Origin: Azospirillum brasilense
GTDB lineage: Bacteria > Pseudomonadota > Alphaproteobacteria > Azospirillales > Azospirillaceae
Assembly (NCBI RefSeq): GCF_007827815.1
Contig: NZ_VITH01000003.1
Span: forward strand, 186,001-250,000
DNA: 64,000 nt
Direction of reading: 5' to 3'
In this document: positions 48,237 through 59,659 of the stretch, piece by piece
Position numbering within the stretch: the stretch's first letter is position 1
How the letters are laid out: every line of letters starts with the position of its first letter
Position numbers and translations under genes: made by a program
Notes under the pieces: model-generated
The model's database searches: none
Told to the model about the DNA's origin: nothing
The model's input: only the letters and a program-made list of their open reading frames with translations

Positions 48237-49312
48237 GCCACGGCCTCCACGCGCCAACGGCGCCGATTGCTGTCGTGAATGTCGGTGAGGATGTTGCGCA
48301 CGTCGTGCCGGATGTCCCAGGACGGGTAATGGGAGCGGAACCGGTCGAGCGCGCTGACCCACCAGATGTGGTCGCCGATGCGGTTGGCCTCCTTGAAGGC
48401 CAGATCCATCGGGCGCCCGGTGATCTCCTCGCACAGCGCCACCGCCTCCAGGATGGAGCAGTTGCTCGCGCGTCCGCCGCCGATGTTGTAGACCTCGGCG
48501 CTGCGCGGCGCGTCGTGGAACGCCTGGAAGGCGGCGATCAGGTCGTTGCTGTGGATGTTGTCGCGAACCTGCTTGCCCTTGTAGCCGATCACGTCGTAGC
48601 GGGTGCCGGTGACGGCGCAGCGCATCAGATAGGCCAGGAAGCCGTGAAGCTGCGTCGGCGAATGGTTCGGCCCGGTCAGGCAACCGCCGCGGAAGCACAC
48701 CGTCTTCATCCCGAAATAACGGCCATACTCCTGGACCAGCACGTCGGCCGCCACCTTGGAGGCGCCGAACAGGCTGTGCAGGGTGGCGTCGATCGACATG
48801 TCCTCGGCGATGCCGCCGGCGTAGCGGTGGGACGGGTCGATCTCGTAGCGCGTCTCCGTCTCGATCAGCGGCAGGCGGTTCGGCGTGTCGCCGTAGACCT
48901 TGTTGGTCGAGGTGAAGATGAACACCGCGTCCGGGCAATGGCGCCGCGCCGCCTCCAGCATGTTCAGCGTGCCGTTGGCGTTCACCGAGAAATCCATCTG
49001 GGGATCACGCGCCGCCCAATCGTGCGAGGGCTGGGCCGCCGTGTGGATGACCAGGGAGATGGCGGACCCATGCCGCTCGAACAGCGCGTCGATGGCCGCG
49101 GCGTCGCGGATGTCGATGGCGTGGTGGCGGTAGCGCTGGCGCAGCGTCTGCTCCAGGGTCTGGCGCTGCCACGCGGTCGAGGCCTCGTCGCCGAAGAAGA
49201 TGCGCCGCATGTCGTTGTCGATGCCGACGACGTCCATTCCCAGCGCACCGAAATGCAGGCAACTCTCCGACCCGATCAATCCGCAGGAACCGGTGACAAG
49301 GGCGACGGACAT
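48233..49312 (-). CDS. CDP-paratose epimerase-like SDR with Phe in place of catalytic Tyr
   Basis: A 359-residue extended SDR. NAD-binding [12 protein letters not shown] opens it (a Cys in the loop where most have Gly-Ala), and [10 protein letters not shown] is present as in the paralogue at 44849. The catalytic YxxxK reads LFGASK, so Tyr is Phe while Lys is kept. [20 protein letters not shown] is typical of this subgroup. Epimerases need the Tyr as base, so the reaction may be different or the protein may act as a partner. Start after AAGGAG. It lies between WcaJ and WecG genes, so it serves exopolysaccharide precursor supply. Confidence 0.8.
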   Translation of the reverse strand: MSVALVTGSCGLIGSESCLHFGALGMDVVGIDNDMRRIFFGDEASTAWQRQTLEQTLRQRYRHHAIDIRDAAAIDALFERHGSAISLVIHTAAQPSHDWAARDPQMDFSVNANGTLNMLEAARRHCPDAVFIFTSTNKVYGDTPNRLPLIETETRYEIDPSHRYAGGIAEDMSIDATLHSLFGASKVAADVLVQEYGRYFGMKTVCFRGGCLTGPNHSPTQLHGFLAYLMRCAVTGTRYDVIGYKGKQVRDNIHSNDLIAAFQAFHDAPRSAEVYNIGGGRASNCSILEAVALCEEITGRPMDLAFKEANRIGDHIWWVSALDRFRSHYPSWDIRHDVRNILTDIHDSNRRRWRVEAVA

Positions 49313-49362
49313 GACGTCAAACTCCTTCGCGGTTTGTTTGTTGGTTCGGCAGGGGGGCTTCG

Positions 49363-50961
49363 TCAGTAGGCGTTGCGGTCCCAGAAAAGGAGGAGGGCGG
49401 TGCGCACCATGATCTCGGCGTCCAGCCCCAGGGACCAGTTGTCGACGTAGTAGAGGTCGTGCTCGACGCGGCGGGCGGCGGTGTGGAGGTTGTCGATCTC
49501 GCCGCGCAGCCCGTTCACCTGCGCCCAGCCGGTGATTCCGGGGCGGACGCGGTGGCGGCAGGCGTAGTTCTCCACCGCCTCGTGGTACAGCACGTCCCCG
49601 GCCTTCATGGCGACGGGATGGGGCCGCGGCCCGACGATGGACATGTCGCCGCGCAGCACGTTGAAGAGCTGCGGAAGCTCGTCGATGCTGGTGCGGCGCA
49701 GGAAGCGCCCGACACGCGTCACCCGCGGGTCGTTGCGCACCGTCCGCTGCGCGCCCGACTGGTCGCCGCGGTCGGTGTGCATCGTGCGGAACTTCCAGAT
49801 CTCGAATTCCTCGTTGTTGAAGCCGAAGCGCTTCTGGCGGAACAGCACCGGGCCGGGGCTTTCCAGCTTGATCGCCGCCGCAGCCAGCAGCAGGACCGGC
49901 GCCAGGACCGCCAGGGCCGCGCCGCCGATCAGCAGATCCTCCGACCGCTTCAGCACGCCGCGCCAGCCGGCCAGCGGGTGATGGATGACGCCCAGCAGCG
50001 GAATGCCCGCCGTCGCATCGACCGACAGGCCGGCGGTGCGGGCGATCAGCCGGTGCGGCAGCAGGCGGACGTCCACCGCAAGGACGCGCAGCCGCTCCAG
50101 GATGTCGGTGATCTCGGCCTCGGCGCTCCAGGGCAGGGCCACCACCACGAGGTCGACGCGGTTCTTGCGCACCTGCTCGACCAGCCCGGCCACGCCCCCC
50201 AGCACCGGCACCCCGGCCAGCCGGGCGGTGGTCAGGGGTGGCGCGGCGACGGACGACGGCCGGTCCGCCCCGGTGGACACCGCGCCGATCACCTGATAGC
50301 CCGCCCCCTCCGTCCGCTGGAGGCGGTCCAGCCATTCGAAGGCCAGATCGTTGGTGCCGACCAGCAGGGTCCGCTGCCGCGACCCGCCGGCCAGATTCCA
50401 GTCGCGCGCCAACCGCAGGAACAAGGTGCGCAGCGCGGTCAGCCCGAACAGGCCGAGGCCGTACCACAGCCACAGCGTCCCCGCCGCCGCCGTGTCCAGC
50501 CGCCGCAGGTCCCCCGTCACGCCAAGCAGAAGGACGAGCACCAGGAAAGCCGCCGTCCAGGCCCCGAACAGCGGCCCCGCGTGCGCACCGATGGTCCGCC
50601 GCACCGCCTTGGGGCGCAGGTTGCGGTAGCAGCCCGCGCTGTAGAAGCACATCAGCGACAGCACCGCCAGCGGACCGACCGCCGCGTTGAAGACACCCGC
50701 CAAGGAGGTGACGGCACCCGTGAACAAGGCCGGATCAGCCGGGGCGGCCCGCAGCAAACGGGCGGCGATGCCCTCCGCCGCCAGCCCCGTCCCGACGACC
50801 ATCAGCGCGTCCGCGGCGACCAGCCCGCACAGCAGGGCCGGGGCGGAGGCCGCGGCGGCAACCGGCGAGGCGGAGTCCGGCCGCGGGCCTTGGAAGGCCA
50901 TCCCCACGCGCGCGCCGTAGTCCGGCTTCGCCGGGCTGTTTCGTGAAGGGAGTTCGAACAT
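49363..50961 (-). CDS. Polyprenyl-phosphate sugar-1-phosphate transferase (WcaJ/ExoY-type initiator)
   Basis: A 532-residue inner-membrane enzyme that starts polysaccharide synthesis by moving a hexose-1-phosphate from UDP-sugar to undecaprenyl phosphate. The N-terminal half has four to five helices, then a CoA-binding-like cytoplasmic domain ([17 protein letters not shown]) and re-entrant helix ([27 protein letters not shown]). The C-terminal bacterial sugar transferase domain (about 335-532) has [48 protein letters not shown] and [12 protein letters not shown]. The full WcaJ-type length indicates glucose or galactose as first sugar. The start at 50961 follows AGGGAA. Confidence 0.93.
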   Translation of the reverse strand: MFELPSRNSPAKPDYGARVGMAFQGPRPDSASPVAAAASAPALLCGLVAADALMVVGTGLAAEGIAARLLRAAPADPALFTGAVTSLAGVFNAAVGPLAVLSLMCFYSAGCYRNLRPKAVRRTIGAHAGPLFGAWTAAFLVLVLLLGVTGDLRRLDTAAAGTLWLWYGLGLFGLTALRTLFLRLARDWNLAGGSRQRTLLVGTNDLAFEWLDRLQRTEGAGYQVIGAVSTGADRPSSVAAPPLTTARLAGVPVLGGVAGLVEQVRKNRVDLVVVALPWSAEAEITDILERLRVLAVDVRLLPHRLIARTAGLSVDATAGIPLLGVIHHPLAGWRGVLKRSEDLLIGGAALAVLAPVLLLAAAAIKLESPGPVLFRQKRFGFNNEEFEIWKFRTMHTDRGDQSGAQRTVRNDPRVTRVGRFLRRTSIDELPQLFNVLRGDMSIVGPRPHPVAMKAGDVLYHEAVENYACRHRVRPGITGWAQVNGLRGEIDNLHTAARRVEHDLYYVDNWSLGLDAEIMVRTALLLFWDRNAY

Positions 50962-51037
50962 CCGCCGTTCCCTGTTGGCCCATTCCCTGCCGCCGCACCC
51001 CAGCGATGCGGCGGCGCTGCCGGCTGCCGTGCCGCGC

Positions 51038-51985
<948 letters not shown>

Positions 51986-52534
51986 TGAGCCTCTCCATGG
52001 AGTTTGACCGGGGAATTCGACCGGACGGCGGCGGCACGCGGAGACACCGCGCCATCCCGCTGTCGCGAATATTTTAAAATCCGGAGACGAGGTGCGGCGC
52101 GCCACCATACGAATTGGACGGGTATTCCGTCTGTACGCGGGACTGCACGACCATGTCTGGAGTTGTTCGGCGTTTTGAAGCCAGAGCCGGCTCCGCTGCA
52201 CCCGGCGAACTGTGACCGGCGCGGAGTTGACCGTCAAACACGCGGACGGGGTATCGGATATGATTATTTATGAGGGCCGCCGTCGTAAGCACAGCGACGG
52301 ATGGGCCTTCTTTTTTTCAATTGTTGAGCGACGCCATTCACGGTACTCGAAGTCTGTCCGGCAACGGTTGCCGCAGCGGAACATCACGGACCATTTGGCC
52401 CCGCTCCTTAAAAAGCGGCCGAATTCTCAGTTATCTTCAAAGAAAACAAAAAGGCGCAGCGCGTCCTTTTGCAGCCATCCGCCACGCCCATCCCGGGCCG
52501 GACCGCCAGCCAGCAAGACGAAAGGGGCGACGAC
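51986..52534. promoter_or_regulatory. 549-bp divergent control region of the exopolysaccharide locus
   Basis: It separates the UXS gene (minus) from wzc (plus) and must contain promoters for both arms. It is AT-richer than its flanks between about 52060 and 52460, with a palindrome ATTTTAAAAT at 52071-52080 and a GAAAACAAAAAGG run near 52442. No gene with a ribosome site is present. Specific -35/-10 boxes are not clear. Confidence 0.6.
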
Positions 52535-54895
52535 GTGAATTCTTCGATCGGCAAAGGCGGAACGCTTCCAGGCCACGAAGCGCACGCCAGCGTCCTTCCG
52601 GACAGTCTTCTGCAATCGGCCGCCGGGGAGTCCACCGACGTGCGCAGCCGGCAGGAGGCGACCGTTTTCGCCACGCTGGCCGTGCTGTGGCGGCGCAAGC
52701 TGCTGCTGCTCACCGTCATCCTGCTGGGGACGGCGACGATCACCTACGTCATGCAGTCGCTGAAGCCGATGTACCGGGCCACCGCGATGGTGCAGCTCGA
52801 CTCCCGGCGGGTCGAACTGGCGGAGTTCAAGTCGGTGGTGTCCAACCTGACGCCCGAAGCGCCGGCGGTGCGCAGCGAGGTGTCCATCGTCGGTTCGCGC
52901 GCCCTGGCGGAGCGGGTGGTCGAAAAGCTGGGCCTGCTCAACGACCCTGAATTCAACCCGACGCTCAAGGCGCCGGACGGCGCGGACGAGCATTGGCTGA
53001 AGCGCGTCACCAGGGCCGGCGTCGGCGCGCTGCCGCCGGAAGGCAACGACGTCCTGCGCCGGATCGTGCAAGAGACGACCGCGCTGTTCCGCGCCGACGA
53101 CGGGCCGGTCGCCCGCGACCCGGACCAGGCCCGCCTGCTGACCATCGACACGCTGCTGCGCCGGATCGAGGCGCGCAACGACGACCGCTCCTTCACCATC
53201 ATCATCGAGGCGTCGTCGGTCGATCCCGCCAAGGCCGCGGCCATCGCCAACGCCTTCGGCCAAGCCTATCTGGACTACCGCACCGAGATGAACCGCGACA
53301 TGACCGAGCGGGTCAACCAATGGCTCGGCGGGCGGCTCATCGAGGCGCGCGAGGCGGTGCGCGGCGCCGAGGAGGCCATCCGCGGTTTCCGCAAGGAGAA
53401 CAGCCTGCTGGAGCTGCCGCCCGACGGGCGCAACATGGTCCAGCAGCAGATGAACGAGCTCGCCACACAGCTGACCGCGGCGCAGGCGCAGAAGGCGGCG
53501 GCCGAGGCGCGCGTGCGCCAAGCCCGCGACCAGACCGCCGCCAACAACGCCGCGGCGATCCCGGAGGTGCTGGCCTCCCCGCTGATCCAGAAGCTGCGCG
53601 AGGCCGAGGCGATGCTGGAGCGCCGGCTGGCCGAGCTTCAGCAGGTCTATGGCGACAAGCACCAGGACATCGTGAATCTGCGCCGCGGCATCGGCGAGCT
53701 GAAGGCGCGCATCCGCGACGAGGTCGGCAAGATCCAGAAGGGACTGGACGCCGATCTGGAGGTCGCGCGCATCCGCGAGGCCACCTTGCTGAAGAGCATC
53801 GCCGACCTGCAGGAACAGCAGAAGGGCATCGAGGCGACCGGCATCCAGCTCCGCGACCTGGAACGCTCCGCCGACGCGCACCGCACGCTCTACCGCAGCC
53901 TCGCCGAACGCTACGAGCAGACGATGGCGCTGAAGAACACCGGCGCGCTGGACGCGCATCTCAGCGCCCCCGCCCTGCCGCCGATCCGCCCGGCCTTCCC
54001 GCAGCTCCGCATGTCGCTGGGCGTCGGGCTGGTCGGCTCCACGGCGCTGGCGGTGGCGCTGGTGCTGCTGCTGGAACGGCTCAGCTCCGGCCTGCGCACG
54101 CCGGCCCAGGTGGAGCGGGCGACCGGCGTGCCCTGCCTCGGCATGGTCCCGTCGCTTCCCCGCAACGAGGCGACCTGGAACCTGCCCCTGTACCCTGAAA
54201 ATCGGCCCGACAGCCGCCGCGCCCGCGAGATCGGCGCTTTCCGCGAGGCGATCCAGACCGTCCGCACCATGGCCTGCATGCCGCGCAAGCGGGGGACGCC
54301 GCCCAAGGTGCTGCTCGTCACCTCCTCCCTTCCCAAGGAAGGCAAATCGGTGCTGGCGGCCAATCTGGCGCGGTCGCTGGCCGGGTTGGGGCTGAACACG
54401 CTGCTGATCGACGCGGATTTCCGCCGCCCCTCCATCGCGACGCTGCTGGGCTACCAGCCGCAGGGCAGCGTCGCCGATCTGCTGGACGGCCGTGTCGGCA
54501 TCGACGACCTGATCCACCAGGAAACCACCAACCTCGGCGTCCTGGGCAACACCGTCGGCACGCCCGACGCGCACGACCGCATCAGCTCCCAGGCGATGAG
54601 CGACCTGATCGCGTGGGCGCGCCACAATTACGACGTGGTGGTGATCGACTCCGCCCCGGTGATGCTGTTCTCCGACGCGCTGGCCCTGTCCTTCCTGGCC
54701 GACAGCGTGATTTACGTCGTCCGCTGGCAGCACACCCCGCTCGACACCGTGACGGCCGGCTTCAACAAGCTGAAGTCGGTCGACAGCGCGGTCGGCGGCG
54801 TCGTGCTGTCGCGCGTCGTCGCGTCCAAGCACGTCAAGTACGGCCACAAGGACGACGCCTACTACTACGCCCTGCACGCGCCCGCGCGGCATTGA
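52535..54895 (+). CDS. Polysaccharide co-polymerase / tyrosine autokinase (Wzc/ExoP type)
   Basis: A 786-residue inner-membrane protein that controls chain length and export of the polymer. GTG start after AAAGGGG. TM1 about 53-75 (KLLLLTVILLGTATITYV), Wzz-type periplasmic domain, long coiled coil about 250-470, PxxP-like segment PALPPIRPAFPQ before TM2 (about 490-512). The cytoplasmic kinase follows: Walker A SSLPKEGKS (Lys604), A' LLIDADFRRP and Walker B VVVIDSAPVM. The C-terminus ends in a Tyr cluster (Y769, Y776-Y778 in KDDAYYYALH), the autophosphorylation tail. No cognate phosphatase or Wza is in the window. Confidence 0.94.
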   Translation: MNSSIGKGGTLPGHEAHASVLPDSLLQSAAGESTDVRSRQEATVFATLAVLWRRKLLLLTVILLGTATITYVMQSLKPMYRATAMVQLDSRRVELAEFKSVVSNLTPEAPAVRSEVSIVGSRALAERVVEKLGLLNDPEFNPTLKAPDGADEHWLKRVTRAGVGALPPEGNDVLRRIVQETTALFRADDGPVARDPDQARLLTIDTLLRRIEARNDDRSFTIIIEASSVDPAKAAAIANAFGQAYLDYRTEMNRDMTERVNQWLGGRLIEAREAVRGAEEAIRGFRKENSLLELPPDGRNMVQQQMNELATQLTAAQAQKAAAEARVRQARDQTAANNAAAIPEVLASPLIQKLREAEAMLERRLAELQQVYGDKHQDIVNLRRGIGELKARIRDEVGKIQKGLDADLEVARIREATLLKSIADLQEQQKGIEATGIQLRDLERSADAHRTLYRSLAERYEQTMALKNTGALDAHLSAPALPPIRPAFPQLRMSLGVGLVGSTALAVALVLLLERLSSGLRTPAQVERATGVPCLGMVPSLPRNEATWNLPLYPENRPDSRRAREIGAFREAIQTVRTMACMPRKRGTPPKVLLVTSSLPKEGKSVLAANLARSLAGLGLNTLLIDADFRRPSIATLLGYQPQGSVADLLDGRVGIDDLIHQETTNLGVLGNTVGTPDAHDRISSQAMSDLIAWARHNYDVVVIDSAPVMLFSDALALSFLADSVIYVVRWQHTPLDTVTAGFNKLKSVDSAVGGVVLSRVVASKHVKYGHKDDAYYYALHAPARH

Positions 54896-54946
54896 CGCGC
54901 CGATGATCGGCGCCCACGCGACGGCAATCCCAAAAGCGAGGATTCC

Positions 54947-57184
54947 ATGACCAACGCCGAGTTCCCGCGGCTCGCCATCATCGGCTGCGGCAGCATCGTG
55001 AGCCATCACCTGTTGCCGGCGCTGCTCCGCCTGGGCTGGCGGCCGAGCGTGCTCGTCGATCCGACGCCGGAGCGGCTGGAGGCGGTGCAGGCCCTGCTCG
55101 GCCGCAACCGCGCCCCCGTCGCCGTGGCCGACTGGCGGGAGGCGGCGGACCAGTTCGACGCGGCGCTGGTGGCGGCCCCTCCGATGGTCCACGCGCCGGT
55201 CGGCCAAAGCCTGCTGGAGGCCGGCAAGCACGTCTTCATGGAAAAGCCCCTGGCCGTCACGCTGGCCGACGCCGAGCGCATGGTGCACACCGCGGAAGCG
55301 AGCCAACGGGTGCTCGCGGTCGGTCTGATGCGCCGCTACGTCAACGGTGTGCGCTGGCTGAAGGCGCTGGTGGACTCCGGCCAGCTTGGCCGCATCCTGC
55401 GCTTCGAGGCGCGGGAGGGTTTCGTCTACAACTGGGGCATCAGTTCCCCGTCGATGCTGCGCCGCGACGGGGCGGGCGGCGGCGTCCTGCTGGACACCGG
55501 GTCGCACACGCTGGACCTGCTGCTGTGGTGGTTCGGGGAGGCGACGGAGGTCGATTACAGCGACGACAGCCACGGCGGGCTGGAATCCGACTGCCGGCTG
55601 TCCCTGACCATGGCGTCCGGCGCCACCGGAACGCTGGAGCTGAGCCGCACCCGCGCCCTGCGCAACACCATCCGCGTCTACGGCACCAAGGGCAGCGTCG
55701 AGGTCCATCTCTACGAGAACCAGATCGCGTCGGACGTGCCGCAGATCCTCGATTTCGTCCATGACGGCTTCTCCGCCAACCACATCCCGCCGCAGATCTT
55801 CGGCGACCTGTTCCAGGCGGAGCTGAGGGACTTCGCCGATGCCATCCGCGACGGCCGCCCGGCCACCGTCGGCGGGCGCGAGGCCCTGCCCTCCACCGCC
55901 TTGATCGAGCGCTGCTACGCCAGCCGCAAGCCGCTGATCCTGCCCTGGGTGGACGGAAACGCAGCGGCGTCACCCCGCACCGAAGGCCCCACCGTGGTGG
56001 TGACCGGCGCCGCCGGCTTCATCGGCGGGCGGCTGGTCGAGCGGTTGTGCCTGGAGCATGGCGCCAAGGTCCGCTGCATCGTCCGCGACATCGCGCAAGC
56101 GGTGCGTCTGGCCCGCTTCCCGGTGGAGATCATCCGCGCCGACCTGCTGGACCGCGAGGCCATCGGCAAGGCGGTGGCCGGCGCCGACTGGGTCTTCCAC
56201 TGCGCCTACGACGTGCGCTCGCGCCGCCAGAACATCGACGGGATGACCGCGCTGATCGACGCCAGCCTCGCCAACAGGGTGGAGAGTTTCGTCCATCTCA
56301 GCACCTTCTCGGTCTACGAACCGCTGCCCGACGGCCCGCTGTCGGAGGAGACGCGCGACGGCGACCGGACCTGGAGCTACGTCCAGAACAAGCTCGACCT
56401 TGAAGCCATGGTGCTCGACGCGGCGCACAAGCGCGGCCTGCCGGGGGTGGTGCTCCAGCCCTCCATTGTCTATGGCCCCTTCTGCAAGCCCTGGACGAAC
56501 GCCCCCGCCGAGATGCTGCTGAGCGGCACCGTGGTGCTGCCGCAGGAGAGCGGCCTGTGCAACGCCGTCTACATCGACGATCTGGTGGACGCGATGATCG
56601 CGGCGACCCGCAGCCCGCAAGCCATCGGGGAGCGCTTCGTGATCTCCGGCCCCGACGCCCCGCCCTGGGCCGCCGTCTTCGGGCGCTTTCAGGAGGCGCT
56701 GGGCGTGGACAGCCTGCGCTTCCAGCCCGCCGAGGCCATCCGCAAGGAGATGAAGAGTCTGCGGCGCGACATCGCCATGGTGCTTCAGGACCCTAAGAAG
56801 ATCATTCAGATCATCGTGCGCTGGCGCCCGGCCCGCCGGCTGCTCCAGGGCGGGTTCGACAGCCTGCCGCCGAGGCTGCGCCATCTCGTGATGGTCCATT
56901 ACTTCCTCAAGAAGAAGGCCAGCCGCAACCAGCTCTGGCTGCCCGACGCGCAGAAGCTGGCGCTCTATCAGGCCAAGGCGCTCATCGACCTGACCAAGGC
57001 GCGGCGCCTGCTCGGCTACGCGCCGCGCTTCCCCTTCGAGGACGGCATGGCGCTGACCGCGGACTATCTGCGCTGGGCCTACCGCGACGTGCCGCGCACC
57101 GCCCCGGCCGCCAATCGGCCCGCCAACGAGGACCGGCATCCCCTGCCCGCTTCCACCGAGACGACGCGGGTCGGCAACGCATGA
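54947..57184 (+). CDS. Fused Gfo/Idh/MocA oxidoreductase and NAD-dependent epimerase/dehydratase
   Basis: A 745-residue protein made of two complete enzymes. Residues about 8-340 are a Gfo/Idh/MocA oxidoreductase: NAD loop IIGCGSIVSHH, MEKPLAVT with the catalytic Lys, GGGVLLDTGSHTLDLLLWW. Residues about 348-720 are an extended SDR: VVTGAAGFIGGRLVE, LSTFSVYEP and an intact YVQNK catalytic pair, followed by LQPSIVYGPF. A short linker (NAAASPRTEGP) joins them and there is no frameshift. Together they could oxidise/reduce and epimerise one nucleotide sugar by channelling. GAGGA precedes the ATG; the stop overlaps the flippase start (ATGA). Confidence 0.88.
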   Translation: MTNAEFPRLAIIGCGSIVSHHLLPALLRLGWRPSVLVDPTPERLEAVQALLGRNRAPVAVADWREAADQFDAALVAAPPMVHAPVGQSLLEAGKHVFMEKPLAVTLADAERMVHTAEASQRVLAVGLMRRYVNGVRWLKALVDSGQLGRILRFEAREGFVYNWGISSPSMLRRDGAGGGVLLDTGSHTLDLLLWWFGEATEVDYSDDSHGGLESDCRLSLTMASGATGTLELSRTRALRNTIRVYGTKGSVEVHLYENQIASDVPQILDFVHDGFSANHIPPQIFGDLFQAELRDFADAIRDGRPATVGGREALPSTALIERCYASRKPLILPWVDGNAAASPRTEGPTVVVTGAAGFIGGRLVERLCLEHGAKVRCIVRDIAQAVRLARFPVEIIRADLLDREAIGKAVAGADWVFHCAYDVRSRRQNIDGMTALIDASLANRVESFVHLSTFSVYEPLPDGPLSEETRDGDRTWSYVQNKLDLEAMVLDAAHKRGLPGVVLQPSIVYGPFCKPWTNAPAEMLLSGTVVLPQESGLCNAVYIDDLVDAMIAATRSPQAIGERFVISGPDAPPWAAVFGRFQEALGVDSLRFQPAEAIRKEMKSLRRDIAMVLQDPKKIIQIIVRWRPARRLLQGGFDSLPPRLRHLVMVHYFLKKKASRNQLWLPDAQKLALYQAKALIDLTKARRLLGYAPRFPFEDGMALTADYLRWAYRDVPRTAPAANRPANEDRHPLPASTETTRVGNA

Positions 57185-58446
57185 CAATGATCCCGGCCTC
57201 GCTGGTCCGCAGCTTCTGGACCCTTGCCGACCAGGGCGTGGTCAGCCTGGGCATGTTCGCCATCAACATCCAACTCGCTCGGACCTTCCCGTCGGAGGAA
57301 TACGGGACCTTCGTCTTCTTCCTGTCGGTGCTGCTGGCGCTTCAGGTCGTCAATGTCAGCCTGATCCAGTACCCGCTGTCGGTGGAAGGCGCGGTGCTGG
57401 ACCGCGCCGAACGCCGGACCCTGGCGGGCCGCGCCGTCCTGATGACCGCCGGCTCGATCCTGCCGCTGTCCGGCATCGTGGCGCTGGTCGGCTATGGGCT
57501 GGGCATGCCGGACCTGGTCGGCCCCGCCGTGCTCTACTTCATCGTCTGGCAGGTGCAGGAGATCGGGCGGCGCGGGCTGATGTCCGGGCTGAAGCACGAC
57601 AAGGCGCTGTGGGGCGACAGCGTCACCTACCTGGGCCAGATCGCCGTGCTGAACCTGATGGCGCTGGGCGGCCACCTGACGCTGGAGCGGGTGTTCATCG
57701 CCATGACCGGTCCGGCGCTGGCCGGGGCGGTCGTCCATTTTGCGATCCTGCGCCCGCGCTTCGACGGCCTGTCCGATTTGCCGGCGGTAATCCGCCGCTT
57801 CTGGTCGATCGGGCATTGGGCGCTCGCCAACAACCTGTTCCTGATGCTGCGGGTGCAGAGCCTCGTCTGGCTGATGGCGGCGATGGACGGCATGGCGTCA
57901 ACCGCGGCGTTCCAGGCGGTGGTCAATCTGGTGAACATCGCCAACCCGATCATCATCGGCATGGGCAACCTCGTCCCGCAGATCGCCGCGCGCGGGCGCA
58001 GCACCCTGGCGTCCGGCACCGGCGGGCTCCATCCGGACGAGCAGGCGTGGCTGGCGATCCGCGGTTACGTCGTCATCGGGGCGGCGCCGCTGCTGGTCTA
58101 TTACAGCCTCGGCCTGCTGATCCCCGACCAGATGCTGCACATCGTCTACGGCGCCATGTCGCCCTACGCCGACCAGGAATGGCCGCTGCGCCTGCTCTCC
58201 ATCGGGGCGCTCAGCGGCTATCTGGCGGAGATGGTCTGCAGCTACTTCTACGGCGTGCAGCGCAGCCAGTTCGCGCTGGTGGTGAACGTCACCGGAACGC
58301 TGGCGGTGTTCGCGGTGGTCGGCCCGCTGGCCGCGATGTACGGCGTCGCCGGGGTGTGCATGGCCCTGCTGTTCTCCAGCCTGCTGCGCGTCGGCGCCGC
58401 CCACTATTACCTCTCCAAGACGAGGACCGCCCATGTCGCCCGCTGA
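57181..58446 (+). CDS. Polysaccharide flippase (Wzx/oligosaccharide-exporter family)
   Basis: A 421-residue membrane protein with ten to twelve hydrophobic helices, starting SFWTLADQGVVSLGMFAINI, a typical Wzx/MATE-like N-terminus in which the first helix carries the A/G-rich patch. It flips the lipid-linked repeat unit to the periplasm. Both ends overlap neighbouring genes (4 and 14 bases). It is somewhat short for Wzx (usual 420-500), but there are no breaks. Confidence 0.85.
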   Translation: MTMIPASLVRSFWTLADQGVVSLGMFAINIQLARTFPSEEYGTFVFFLSVLLALQVVNVSLIQYPLSVEGAVLDRAERRTLAGRAVLMTAGSILPLSGIVALVGYGLGMPDLVGPAVLYFIVWQVQEIGRRGLMSGLKHDKALWGDSVTYLGQIAVLNLMALGGHLTLERVFIAMTGPALAGAVVHFAILRPRFDGLSDLPAVIRRFWSIGHWALANNLFLMLRVQSLVWLMAAMDGMASTAAFQAVVNLVNIANPIIIGMGNLVPQIAARGRSTLASGTGGLHPDEQAWLAIRGYVVIGAAPLLVYYSLGLLIPDQMLHIVYGAMSPYADQEWPLRLLSIGALSGYLAEMVCSYFYGVQRSQFALVVNVTGTLAVFAVVGPLAAMYGVAGVCMALLFSSLLRVGAAHYYLSKTRTAHVAR

Positions 58447-59659
58447 CGGCAGCGCCGCGTTCGCGGTGGAAGAGGCGCCGCTGCGCCCGCTCGACCTCCG
58501 GCACGTCGTGATCCAGCCGGCCATCGCCCACCCCTCTTCGGCGAACGGGCTGCACAATGTGGTGCGCAGCCTGATCGCCGAGCAGCGGGCCATGGGCGAC
58601 GACGCGCGGCTGTGCCTGTTCTCCGACGATCCCGACGCCCTGACCGGCATCCCGGCGGATTGCCCGGCGCAGCGTTTCCCCCTCGGCGGGCCGCGGCTGT
58701 CGGGGCGGTCGCTGACCATCGCGGACGCGACTCTCGACCGCCTGCTCGACGGCGCCGGGCCGGACACGGTGGTGCACATCCACGGCGCGGTGAAGCCGCT
58801 GTTCGCGGCGCTCGCCCGCGGGCTGCACCGGCGCGGCGTCGCCTATGGCGTGACGCTGCACGGCCAGTGCTCGCACGTCTACGACGTCGCGGGCCGGGTG
58901 CGACGCCGCCTGCCCGCCGCGTGGCTGCGCGTCTTTGACGGCCCGGCCTTCGCCCGCGCCCGCTTCGTCCACGCCATCACCGAAGAGGAGGCCGCCATCG
59001 TCCGCCGGGTGGCCCCCGGCGCCGCCATCCGCCTTCTGCCCAACACCGCCTGGTCGGCGCGGCGCGGCGGGCTCCCCGCCGCCGTTCCGCGCGCGGCACC
59101 GGACGGCGACCGCCTGACCTTCGGCTATTGCGCGCGCTACGAGATCGACCACAAGGGCGTGGACCTGCTGATCGACGGCTTCGCCGCCTACCGCCGCGCC
59201 GGCGGACGCGGGGCACTGGAACTGGCGGGGTCCGGCCCCGCCCGCGCCGAACTGGAACGGCGGGCACAGGCCCACGGCCTCGGCACCCACATCCGCATCC
59301 ACGGCCCGATCTTCGGGGCGGAGAAGGCGGCGATGATGGCCGGCTGGCACCACTTCGTCCTGACCTCGCGCTACGACGTCATGCCGACCGGCTGCCTGGA
59401 GGCCGCCCTGTCCGGCCTGCCGCTGATCGTGACGCGGGAGACCGGCCTCGTCCCCTATGTGGAGGGCCACGGCGCCGGTTTCGGCGTGTCGGCCCTGACG
59501 GCGGAAGCGGTGGCCGACGCGCTGGCGCGGGCCGAGCGCACCGGCCCTGGCGCGTGGCAGACCATGGCGGCCAACGCCCACCGCATGGTGGTGGCGATCG
59601 GCGACTGGGGGCGGATCGCGGCACGGCTGCGCGCCGCCGCCTACGGACGCCCGTCATGA
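58433..59659 (+). CDS. Glycosyltransferase family 4
   Basis: A 408-residue GT-B enzyme: HVVIQPAIAHPSSANGLHNV in the acceptor half, VVHIHGAVKPLFAAL, GVTLHGQCSHVYD, then donor half with GYCARYEIDHKGVDLLIDGF and the end motif LTSRYDVMPTGCLEAALSGLPLIVT, where the nucleotide-binding E is in CLEAA. The ATG lies inside the flippase stop region. It adds one sugar of the repeat unit. Confidence 0.9.
   Translation: MSPADGSAAFAVEEAPLRPLDLRHVVIQPAIAHPSSANGLHNVVRSLIAEQRAMGDDARLCLFSDDPDALTGIPADCPAQRFPLGGPRLSGRSLTIADATLDRLLDGAGPDTVVHIHGAVKPLFAALARGLHRRGVAYGVTLHGQCSHVYDVAGRVRRRLPAAWLRVFDGPAFARARFVHAITEEEAAIVRRVAPGAAIRLLPNTAWSARRGGLPAAVPRAAPDGDRLTFGYCARYEIDHKGVDLLIDGFAAYRRAGGRGALELAGSGPARAELERRAQAHGLGTHIRIHGPIFGAEKAAMMAGWHHFVLTSRYDVMPTGCLEAALSGLPLIVTRETGLVPYVEGHGAGFGVSALTAEAVADALARAERTGPGAWQTMAANAHRMVVAIGDWGRIAARLRAAAYGRPS

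Noticed and set aside
52427..55783. A 1118-codon antisense frame across wzc and the fusion gene
   Set aside because: Same GC-driven shadow; no ribosome site, no recognisable fold, and it spans two clear sense genes.
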